This document shows, piece by piece, positions 19,426 through 26,644 of a stretch of 54,929 bases of DNA. The stretch is from assembly GCA_945885345.1 (NCBI GenBank), contig CAMCYP010000023.1, positions 1 to 54,929 of the forward strand, in the 5' to 3' direction. Each line of letters begins with the position of its first letter. The first letter of the stretch is position 1. A program made the translations under genes and the position numbers. This stretch comes from Bordetella parapertussis (GTDB lineage: Bacteria; Pseudomonadota; Gammaproteobacteria; Burkholderiales; SG8-41). The notes beneath the pieces are model-generated. The model was not told where the DNA came from and did not search any database. It saw nothing but the letters and a program-made list of their open reading frames with translations.

Positions 19426-20523
19426 ATGGCCAACGACAACCGCACCTTTGTCTGCAGCGTCGCGTTCATCGACATCGTCGAATATTCGAAGAAGTCGGTG
19501 GCGGAGCAGATGCGCGCCAAGGAGCAGTTCAACCTGCTGCTGGCGCAGGCGCTGGCAGACGTGCCGACGAAGGACCGCATCATCCTCGACACCGGCGACG
19601 GCGCGGCGATCAGCTTCCTCGGCGATCCTGAGGACGGCCTGTTCCTTGCGCTGGCGCTGCGCGACGCGCTCGCCGAACGCAATGATGAATCACTGCGGCT
19701 GCGCAGTGGCATCAACCTCGGGCCGGTGCGGCTGGTGAAGGACATCAACGGCCAGCCCAACATCATCGGTGACGGCATCAACGTCGCGCAGCGGGTGATG
19801 AGTTTCGCCGACGTGAACCAGGTATTGGCCTCACGCTCCTATTACGAAGTGGTTTCGGCGCTGTCGCCGGATTATGCGCACCTGTTCAGCTTCGAGGGTT
19901 CGCGCACCGACAAGCATGTGCGCGAGCATGAGGTATACGCGCTGGGCAAGGACCCGGCGCCGCCGCGTCCGCCGCGGCGCAAGCCCGGTGCCGCCGCAGT
20001 GCATGCCAGCGCCGCGCTGGAAAAACTCAGTCATACCGCCAGCACCGCACGCGCCCAGGTCATGCGCCGCCCGCCGCTCGCCACTGCACTGACGGTGGCG
20101 CTGATCCTGACCATCGCCATCGGCGTACGAATCGCAGTCAAAAGCGGGGAAGCAGAACGGCAGGCCGAGATTGCGGCATCAAAAGTGGTCATGCCGCGAC
20201 CGTTGCGGGCGAAACCGCCTGCGGTCGAACCGCTCCCGGTCCCGGTGGCCAAAGCCGAGCCATCACACAAGACGCCTATCCCCAAAAAAACACCACGCCC
20301 GGCCGCGGAAGTGACTACAGGTACCCTGCGCTTGAACGTGCTGCCTTGGGGAGAAATCCATATCAATGGCAATCAATACGGCGTTTCCCCCCCTTTGCGC
20401 GACATTGCGCTCAAACCCGGTATCTACAAGCTCGAAATCCGCAACCCCGGATTTGCCTCATACCTTCAGGTAGTTGAGGTCATGCCCGGCGAAGAGATTA
20501 AAATCCGGCATCGGTTCCGTTAG
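19426..20523 (+). CDS. Class III nucleotide cyclase-like domain protein with membrane segment and PEGA domain
   Basis: The N-terminus (about 8-165) is an adenylate/guanylate cyclase homology domain. It keeps two likely metal-binding Asp residues (Asp16 in FIDIVEYS, Asp58 in DTGDGA) and the catalytic pair Asn119 and Arg123 in GINVAQR, so it may be active. A hydrophobic segment at about 224-240 (ATALTVALILTIAIGV) would cross the inner membrane, followed by a Pro/Lys-rich linker and a PEGA domain (about 300-360, with INGNQYGVSPP and LKPGIYKLEIRNPG). The cyclase would be cytoplasmic and the PEGA part periplasmic. It leads a three-gene signalling cluster. Confidence 0.85.
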   Translation: MANDNRTFVCSVAFIDIVEYSKKSVAEQMRAKEQFNLLLAQALADVPTKDRIILDTGDGAAISFLGDPEDGLFLALALRDALAERNDESLRLRSGINLGPVRLVKDINGQPNIIGDGINVAQRVMSFADVNQVLASRSYYEVVSALSPDYAHLFSFEGSRTDKHVREHEVYALGKDPAPPRPPRRKPGAAAVHASAALEKLSHTASTARAQVMRRPPLATALTVALILTIAIGVRIAVKSGEAERQAEIAASKVVMPRPLRAKPPAVEPLPVPVAKAEPSHKTPIPKKTPRPAAEVTTGTLRLNVLPWGEIHINGNQYGVSPPLRDIALKPGIYKLEIRNPGFASYLQVVEVMPGEEIKIRHRFR

Positions 20524-20533
20524 GGGGAATGCC

Positions 20534-20965
20534 ATGCAACGTTTGTTCATCATCATGCTGTTGCTGTTGCCACTGTTGACCGGCTGCGAAACCATGAAAA
20601 AAGGCGTGCAGTCCGTCACGGATTCGCTCGACTTTGACAAAGCCCGCGCCAAATCGCAGGAGTCGGCATTACCAACACCGGAAGCCCGGCTTAAATCAGG
20701 CATCGCACAGTATGAAGACGGAAACTATGCCGAGGCGCAACGCCTGCTGCAGGCCGGCCTTGCCGAGGGTCTGACTTCGCGCACTGACCAGGCACGAGCC
20801 TACAAATACCTCGCCTTCATCTACTGCGTCACCGACCGCGTCGCGCAATGCCGGCAGGAATTCAGCAACGCCTTCAGCGCCGATCCCAAATTCAGCCTGA
20901 CCGCCGCCGAAGCCGGACACCCGAGCTGGGGTCCGGTGTACCGCAGCGTCGCCCGCGGCCGCTGA
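20534..20965 (+). CDS. TPR-containing lipoprotein, TssQ-like
   Basis: The 143-residue protein starts MQRLFIIMLLLLPLLTGC, a signal peptide with a lipobox at LLTGC (Cys18). It holds TPR-like helices around GIAQYEDGNYAEAQRLLQAGL and the C-terminal phrase AEAGHPSWGPVYRSV. This layout resembles the TssQ family of type VI secretion-associated lipoproteins; that match is from memory and is tentative, and no T6SS genes lie in the window. The ATG at 20534 has AGGGGG upstream and lies ten bases past the cyclase-PEGA stop, so the two genes form an operon. Confidence 0.7.
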   Translation: MQRLFIIMLLLLPLLTGCETMKKGVQSVTDSLDFDKARAKSQESALPTPEARLKSGIAQYEDGNYAEAQRLLQAGLAEGLTSRTDQARAYKYLAFIYCVTDRVAQCRQEFSNAFSADPKFSLTAAEAGHPSWGPVYRSVARGR

Positions 20966-20987
20966 ACTTCCGCTCCTGACCCAGCGA

Positions 20988-22235
20988 ATGGAACAACCCG
21001 CCAAAATCGGCCGTTACGATGTCGCCTCCGAAATCGGACGCGGCGCGATGGGTGTGGTCTATCGTGCAATGGATCCGATGCTGGAGCGCACGGTGGCCAT
21101 CAAGACCATCAATATGGCAATCGATCCCGGCGAGATGGAGCACTACGAAAAACGTTTCACCATCGAAGCGCGTGCCGCCGGCGGTCTCAACCATCCGAAT
21201 ATCGTCACCATCCATGACATCGGCCGCAGCGGCGACCTCGCCTACATGGCGATGGAGTTCCTCGAAGGCCGCGAACTGAAGGACCTGATCGCGGACCGCG
21301 AACTGACCGTGGACCGCGCACTGGACATCGCTGCGCAGGCTGCCGACGGCCTGGCGTATGCACATCAGCATGATGTCGTGCATCGTGACATCAAACCCGC
21401 CAACATCATGATCCTCGGCGACGGCCGGGTGAAAATCATGGACTTCGGCATCGCGCGCATGCGCACCGCCGACGTACGCACCCAGACCGGCGTGGTGCTG
21501 GGCTCGCCGCGCTACCTGTCACCGGAGCAGGTGCTGGGCAAACGCTCCGACGGACGCGCCGACATTTTTTCGCTGGGTGTGATCATTTACGAAATGGTCG
21601 CCGGGAAGACGCCATTCGACGGCGTCGATGTCAATTCGCTGATGTTCCAGATCGTCAATTTCACGCCACCGCCACCGAGCGCGGTCAACACCGCGCTGCC
21701 GCAGATGCTCGACCTGATCATCGCCAAGGCGCTGGCCAAATCCGCCGACGAGCGTTACGCCAGCATCGCCGAACTCGCTGCCGACCTGCGGGCATGCCGC
21801 CAGCAGGGGCTGGGGGACATTACGGCACCCCTGATTGCCGTCGCGCAACCGGCCAGCATTGACTTCCAGAAAATGCTGTTTGACGACACTACCCTGCCGG
21901 CGTCGCGATCCGCGGACCGCAGCCAGTCGCCCACCCTGCCCGGCGACACCATCCCCTCGCGCGGACTGGCCAAGGAATTCGATTCGATGGCGGCGACCAT
22001 GCGCCTCGCCGCCAGAACCGGCGCCCTCACCGATCCCGACGCCTTTGCCGCCAACTTCGGCGTCAGCCGCCACTCCATCGACGCTGCCATCATGGATGCC
22101 GGCGATGAGTCCGAGCGCAACTGGGGCGCCAACACCGTAATGCGCGCGCCGCCATGGTCCCTGCGCGACCGGCAGATTTTCCTCGGTGCCATCGGTGGCG
22201 CACTCGTAATGGGCGTGCTGATCGTTTTCATCTGA
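20988..22235 (+). CDS. Ser/Thr protein kinase, Hanks type, membrane-anchored
   Basis: All key kinase motifs are present: Gly-rich loop GRGAMG (17-22), Lys39 in VAIK, the catalytic loop HRDIKPAN with Asp134, DFGIAR with Asp152, and SPRYLSPEQ for the P+1 region. The kinase domain ends near residue 275. A low-complexity cytoplasmic linker rich in Ser, Thr and Asp follows, and a C-terminal hydrophobic segment (about 394-415, IFLGAIGGALVMGVLIVFI) anchors it in the inner membrane with almost no periplasmic tail. It follows the lipoprotein gene by 22 bases. Confidence 0.93.
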   Translation: MEQPAKIGRYDVASEIGRGAMGVVYRAMDPMLERTVAIKTINMAIDPGEMEHYEKRFTIEARAAGGLNHPNIVTIHDIGRSGDLAYMAMEFLEGRELKDLIADRELTVDRALDIAAQAADGLAYAHQHDVVHRDIKPANIMILGDGRVKIMDFGIARMRTADVRTQTGVVLGSPRYLSPEQVLGKRSDGRADIFSLGVIIYEMVAGKTPFDGVDVNSLMFQIVNFTPPPPSAVNTALPQMLDLIIAKALAKSADERYASIAELAADLRACRQQGLGDITAPLIAVAQPASIDFQKMLFDDTTLPASRSADRSQSPTLPGDTIPSRGLAKEFDSMAATMRLAARTGALTDPDAFAANFGVSRHSIDAAIMDAGDESERNWGANTVMRAPPWSLRDRQIFLGAIGGALVMGVLIVFI

Positions 22236-22255
22236 AGCTTCCGTCTTCAGTTTTC
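22232..22255 (+). terminator. Weak candidate terminator after the kinase gene
   Basis: CTGAAG (22232-22237) and CTTCAG (22245-22250) form a 6-bp stem with a 7-base loop, followed by TTTTC. The stem overlaps the kinase stop codon. It is short, so termination is uncertain. Confidence 0.35.
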
Positions 22256-22300
22256 GCCCGTAAAAATTTCCGCTCGTAAAATTCCAGCCCGTATTTTTTG
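22256..22300. repeat. Three imperfect 15-16 bp tandem repeats upstream of the enolase-family gene
   Basis: Units beginning GCCCGTAAAAATTTCC (22256), GCTCGTAAAATTCCA (22272) and GCCCGTATTTTTTG (22287) follow one another directly. They fill most of the spacer between the kinase and the enolase-superfamily gene and end at its ribosome-binding site AAGGAG. They may be a protein-binding array or simple replication slippage. Confidence 0.45.
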
Positions 22301-22310
22301 AAGGAGTGCC

Positions 22311-23420
22311 ATGCGCATCACCGCCGTCGAAGCCATTGCCATTGATATTCCCCTCAGCAAAAATTTCGGCGGCTCGACCTACAGCGTGCTCAAACGCTCG
22401 ACGGTGATCACACGTTTGCGCACAGACAGCGGATTGACCAGCAACGTCTACAACGGCGACAACCGCGCCCACGGTCCGCAAATTGCAAAACTGATCGAAA
22501 ACGATTTATTCAATGTAATCAATGGTTTGAGTATTTTCGAGAGAGAGCGCGCCTGGGACCGCATGTTTGCGCTGAGCCACTCCGCCGGCGACAAGAAACT
22601 GCTGCTCGAAGCCATCGCCTGCGTCGACTGCGCGATCTGGGATCTCGTCGGTCGCGCGCTGGGTAAAAGCGTGCGTGAACTGATCGGCGGTTACACCACC
22701 GAGCTGCCGATCATTTCCATCGGCGGCTATTACATGCCCGGCAAAACCGATGCCGACATCGCGCGCGAAATCACATCGTACCGCGATGCCGGCATGGCCG
22801 GCTGCAAATTCAAGGTCGGCGGCCTGTCGCCGGAAGAAGATGCAAAACGCGTCGCCGTTGCGCGCAAAGCGGTCGGCGACGATTTCATCCTCTGCGTCGA
22901 TGCCAACCGCGGCTGGGCGGCCGAAGACGCGATCCGCTTCGCGCGACTGGTTGCAGCCCACAACATCCGCTGGTTCGAAGAGCCCTGCCACTGGTATGAC
23001 GACGCCGCGCAGATGGCGCGGGTGCGCCGGGCGATCCCGATGCCGGTCACCGCCGGGCAAAGTGAAATCACCAGCCATGCCATCCGCCGCCTGATCGACG
23101 CCGGCGCGGTAGACCTGGTCAATTACGACGTATCCGAAGGCGGCGGCGTCACCGACTGGCTGCGCGCCGCCGGGCTGTGCCGCGCCGCCGGCGTGGCCAT
23201 GGCGCACCACGAGGAAGCGCAGATCGCCAGCCACCTGCTGGCCGCCGTGCCCCACGGCACCTACGCCGAATGTTTTGCCGATCCGGCGCGGGATCCCGTC
23301 TGGCAGTTGATGTGGATCAACCGCCCGCCGATACGCAATGGCATGATGCAGGTCACAACCGGACCCGGTTTTGACATCGAACTTGATGAAAAAATGATCC
23401 ACAAGTTCCGCACTAACTAA
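22311..23420 (+). CDS. Enolase-superfamily enzyme, mandelate racemase/muconate lactonizing group
   Basis: The 369-residue protein has a capping N-terminal domain and a TIM barrel with the mandelate racemase residues: Lys166 and Lys168 in KFKVGG, metal ligands Asp197 (DANRGW), Glu223 (FEEP) and Glu252 (GQSE), then Asp273 and His299 as the likely second base dyad. This set fits a racemase or acid-sugar dehydratase more than a muconate cycloisomerase. The substrate is not evident. AAGGAG lies five bases ahead of the ATG. The SulP transporter gene follows by 23 bases on the same strand. Confidence 0.88.
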   Translation: MRITAVEAIAIDIPLSKNFGGSTYSVLKRSTVITRLRTDSGLTSNVYNGDNRAHGPQIAKLIENDLFNVINGLSIFERERAWDRMFALSHSAGDKKLLLEAIACVDCAIWDLVGRALGKSVRELIGGYTTELPIISIGGYYMPGKTDADIAREITSYRDAGMAGCKFKVGGLSPEEDAKRVAVARKAVGDDFILCVDANRGWAAEDAIRFARLVAAHNIRWFEEPCHWYDDAAQMARVRRAIPMPVTAGQSEITSHAIRRLIDAGAVDLVNYDVSEGGGVTDWLRAAGLCRAAGVAMAHHEEAQIASHLLAAVPHGTYAECFADPARDPVWQLMWINRPPIRNGMMQVTTGPGFDIELDEKMIHKFRTN

Positions 23421-23443
23421 GTACTTCCGCGACGCCTCAAACG

Positions 23444-25072
23444 ATGCCCGTCCTGCCCCGCTTCCGTCCACGCCTGCTCGAAGTCATCGGCGAATACAAC
23501 GCCGCGCGGCTGCGCACCGATGTGCTGGCCGGCATGACGGTCGGTGTGCTGGCGCTGCCGCTTGCGATTGCATTTGCCATCGCCTCCGGCATGACGCCGG
23601 AATCGGGGATCTACACCGCGATCATCGCCGGTTTCATCATCTCCGCGCTCGGCGGCTCAAGGGTGCAGATCGGCGGCCCTACCGGCGCCTTCATCGTCAT
23701 CGTCTATGGCATCGTCGTCAATTACGGCGTTGCCAACCTGCTGATCTGCACACTGATGGCAGGCTTCATGCTGCTGGCGATGGGCCTGCTGCGCATGGGC
23801 ACCTGGATCCGCTTCATTCCGGTATCGGTGATCAGCGGTTTCACCAAGGGCATCGCGGTGCTGATCCTGCTGTCGCAAGTACGTGATTTCCTCGGCCTCA
23901 GCACCGGACAGCTGCCCGCGGAGTTTTTCGCGCAGATTGCCGTGCTGTGGCAGGCACTGCATACCATCAACTGGGCCGCGGTAGCGCTGGCCCTGGCCTG
24001 CCTGGTGCTGATCGTATTCTGGCCACAGGCCTGGCGCATCGTTCCCGCGCCCATCATCGCGCTGGTTGCGGGCACCGCGGCAGTGGCGCTGCTCAACCTG
24101 CCGGTGGAAACCATCGGCTCGCGTTTCGGCGGCATTCCGCAGACACTGCCGGGCTTCGCCTTCCCCGAACTCTCGGTGGCCACCATGCGCCACCTGGTGG
24201 CGCCGGCCATCGCCATCGCGTTGCTCGGCGCCATCGAATCGCTGCTGTCGGCGACCGTCGCCGACGCCATGATCGACGACCGCCACAAACCCAATCAGGA
24301 ACTGATGGCACAGGGCATCGCCAACATCATTGCACCGCTGTTCGGCGGCTTCTGCGCCACCGGCGCCATTGCGCGCACCAGCACCAATGTGCGCATGGGC
24401 GCTTTCGGCCCGATATCGGGCATCGTGCATGCGCTGACGCTGCTCGCCATCGTGCTGGTCGCCGCCCCCCTGGCCAGGCATGTACCGCTGGCCGCCCTGT
24501 CGGCGATCCTGGTCGTCGTCGCCTGGCACATGGGGGAATGGCACGACTTCCGCGAAATGCGCCGCTATACCATGAACTATCGTGCGATCCTGCTCGCGAC
24601 CTTCGTGCTGACGGTGGTATTCGACCTCACGGTGGCGGTGGAGGCCGGGCTGGTGATGGCGGCGATTTTTTTCATCACCCGCATGTCGTCTCTGACCGGC
24701 GTCACTGAAATCACCAACGGCAAGTCTTCAGGCAATGTGCGTAACTACGAAATGTTCGGCTCACTGTTCTTCGGCTCCGCCAACAAGCTGGAACCGCTGC
24801 TCGCCCGCGCCGATCCCGCCGATCCGACGCAGGTGATCGTGCTTGATCTGCAGAAAACCCTCAACGTTGACACCACCGGCCTCGACATCCTCGAAGCCCT
24901 GCGCCGGAAACTCGCGAAAAACGGCAAGACGCTGGTCATCACCGGCGCCGGCGCGCAGCCGCTGTCGCTGTTCCAGCGCTCGGGATTCGCGCAGAAACTC
25001 GGCGGAGAAAATCTTTGCACCGACCGCGCGGCCGGCATGGCGCGCGCAGCGACCGTTCAGGGCCTCAAGTAA
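23444..25072 (+). CDS. SulP family anion transporter with STAS domain
   Basis: The 542-residue inner-membrane protein has the SulP core (about 15-410), with AGMTVGVLALPLAIAFAIASG and GGPTGAFIVIV near the N-terminus, and a cytoplasmic STAS domain at the C-terminus (about 430-535, with LDLQKTLNVDTTGLDILEAL). Family members carry sulfate, bicarbonate or dicarboxylates; the substrate cannot be told here. A convergent DsrE-like gene overlaps its 3' end by 16 bases, a possible sulfur connection. Confidence 0.92.
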   Translation: MPVLPRFRPRLLEVIGEYNAARLRTDVLAGMTVGVLALPLAIAFAIASGMTPESGIYTAIIAGFIISALGGSRVQIGGPTGAFIVIVYGIVVNYGVANLLICTLMAGFMLLAMGLLRMGTWIRFIPVSVISGFTKGIAVLILLSQVRDFLGLSTGQLPAEFFAQIAVLWQALHTINWAAVALALACLVLIVFWPQAWRIVPAPIIALVAGTAAVALLNLPVETIGSRFGGIPQTLPGFAFPELSVATMRHLVAPAIAIALLGAIESLLSATVADAMIDDRHKPNQELMAQGIANIIAPLFGGFCATGAIARTSTNVRMGAFGPISGIVHALTLLAIVLVAAPLARHVPLAALSAILVVVAWHMGEWHDFREMRRYTMNYRAILLATFVLTVVFDLTVAVEAGLVMAAIFFITRMSSLTGVTEITNGKSSGNVRNYEMFGSLFFGSANKLEPLLARADPADPTQVIVLDLQKTLNVDTTGLDILEALRRKLAKNGKTLVITGAGAQPLSLFQRSGFAQKLGGENLCTDRAAGMARAATVQGLK

Positions 25073-25512
25073 GCGTAGCCCTCGCGCTGCTGCAGCCGGG
25101 TAATTTCGGCAACCCCGGAGGGCACAAACTGTGCCTCGGGTATGAATTTGTTTTTGCCGATTTTGCGATTGCGCAGCGTGATCAGGCAGACGTCGAACTC
25201 CACGCCCTGCTCTTTCAGCTGCTCCACCGCGATGTTGTACGGGTTGCCGCGCGCGTCCTTGGCGCCGTCCATCAGAAAATCAACGCCCTGGGCATGGGTC
25301 ACGACGACGATCCTCGCCTTCGGGTTGACCTCAAGGTGATTGCTGATGTTGCGCAACGCATTCGCGGCCTGTGCGGCGCTGTCATTGATGTGGTACACCA
25401 CTTTGTCTTCCGCGATATTGCGGTCGGCGCCGGTCGCGGCGCAGCCGCCGGCCAGCACAGCGATGATCAACAGGGTTCCGGCTGCGATCTGCTTCATGAA
25501 TACTTTATTCAT
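25057..25512 (-). CDS. DsrE-like lipoprotein
   Basis: The 151-residue protein begins with a signal peptide ending in the lipobox LAGGC. The mature part is a DsrE/DsrF-like domain; HINDSAAQAANALRNISNHL, THAQGVDFLMDGAKD and VPSGVAEITRLQQREGYAYL fit the COG1416 type. The conserved Cys of this group is present in FDVCLITL. DsrE-like proteins handle sulfur or bind small ligands; here it would be tethered in the periplasm. The ATG at 25512 has GGAGGAG upstream. It is divergent from acyP. Confidence 0.85.
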   Translation of the reverse strand: MNKVFMKQIAAGTLLIIAVLAGGCAATGADRNIAEDKVVYHINDSAAQAANALRNISNHLEVNPKARIVVVTHAQGVDFLMDGAKDARGNPYNIAVEQLKEQGVEFDVCLITLRNRKIGKNKFIPEAQFVPSGVAEITRLQQREGYAYLRP

Positions 25513-25614
25513 TGGCTCCTCCGATCCGGGAATTCATTAAAATCAGCGCATCTCAACTCGCTGCGGCAGCCTACTCTGCATGCATTACTGCCGCAAGCAA
25601 AGACCCTGTTGCCC

Positions 25615-25905
25615 ATGCGTGAAAAGATTACCCGTCATTTATTGATTCGCGGCCGCGTGCAGGGCGTGGGTTTTCGCAATTACATGGACTACAAGGCAGG
25701 GCAACTGGGCATCAGCGGCTGGGTGCGCAACTGCAGCGACGGCAGTGTGGAAGCCGTGGTGCACGGCACGCCAGCGACGGTCGCCGCCATCATTGAATGC
25801 GCGCAGCGCGGGCCGCGCGCATCACACGTCAGCGGCGTTACGGTCAGCGATGACGGAAATGACGAGAACTTCGGCGACCGCTTCGAGACCCGCGACACAG
25901 TGTAA
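25615..25905 (+). CDS. acyP: Acylphosphatase
   Basis: This 96-residue protein hydrolyses acyl phosphates. It has the signature LLIRGRVQGVGFRNYM with the catalytic Arg in GVGFR, and the catalytic Asn in GWVRNCSDGSVEAV. The ATG at 25615 is chosen because the family length is 90-100 residues and upstream sequence in the open frame is not conserved. TAAAAT at 25538-25543 may be the -10 element. It ends 28 bases before the end of the convergent TPR gene. Confidence 0.93.
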   Translation: MREKITRHLLIRGRVQGVGFRNYMDYKAGQLGISGWVRNCSDGSVEAVVHGTPATVAAIIECAQRGPRASHVSGVTVSDDGNDENFGDRFETRDTV

Positions 25906-25933
25906 AAATTACTTTAAAAACAAAAACTTATTT

Positions 25934-26644
25934 TCATGTCTTCGTCGCGGCAGCGGCACTCTTGCGGATCGCCGCAGCACGCGCCGCGAGTGTGTCGGCC
26001 TCCGCCTTGCGGCCCAGCGCATTCAGAGTGTCCGCCAGTTGCGTCAGCGTCAGCGCAACACTGGGACTGTAGGCACCGAGCACCTTTTCCTTCATTGCCA
26101 GTGCGCGGCGCAACAACGGCTCCGCCGCTGCATGTTTTCCCTGGACATCCATCACGACGCCGAGATTGCCGAGACTGACTGCGGTGCGCAAATCAGTCCC
26201 GTAAGCTTTTTCGAACACCGGCACGGTGCGCCGGTACCAGCGTTCCGCCTCGGAAAAATTCTTCTGCAATTGCAGCACATCGGCAAGATTGTTCATGACG
26301 AGTGCCGTCGCAGGATCGTGCGGCCCCAGTGCTTTTTCACGCATTGCCAGCGCCTGGCGCAGGGTCTTCTCGGCCTCCGCATAACGCTGCGCATTCCGCA
26401 AAACCAGGCCCAGCGTGACCAGGCTCTGGTCGATCGCACGATGCTGCTTGCCGAAAGTACGCTCGGCCTCGGCCAGGGCCTCCCGCGCCGACGATTCAGC
26501 CCGCGGCAGGTCTCCCTGCTGCAGATGGCGGTTCGCCTGGTCGATCAGCGCTTTCCATTCAGCTTCTCCGGCGATGGCCGGCATCGCAATCATCAGCACA
26601 GCGGCAAAAAACGCCGCCGGCACGCTGCGCAGCCGCTTATTCAA
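25934..26644 (-). CDS. Exported TPR (kinesin light chain-type) repeat protein
   Basis: The protein has an N-terminal signal peptide (RSVPAAFFAAVLMIAMPAIA, cleaved near AIAG) and about four TPR_12-type repeats, each with an A-E-x-x-x-R-x-A-L core and x-G-x-x-H/S-P spacing, for example AEKTLRQALAMREKALGPHD. It is probably periplasmic. No ATG is available: TTG at 26644 gives a normal signal peptide and 236 residues, and another TTG lies at 26656. The gene begins inside the dnaE 3' end, so it is likely coupled to dnaE. Its function is unknown. Confidence 0.8.
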   Translation of the reverse strand: MNKRLRSVPAAFFAAVLMIAMPAIAGEAEWKALIDQANRHLQQGDLPRAESSAREALAEAERTFGKQHRAIDQSLVTLGLVLRNAQRYAEAEKTLRQALAMREKALGPHDPATALVMNNLADVLQLQKNFSEAERWYRRTVPVFEKAYGTDLRTAVSLGNLGVVMDVQGKHAAAEPLLRRALAMKEKVLGAYSPSVALTLTQLADTLNALGRKAEADTLAARAAAIRKSAAAATKT

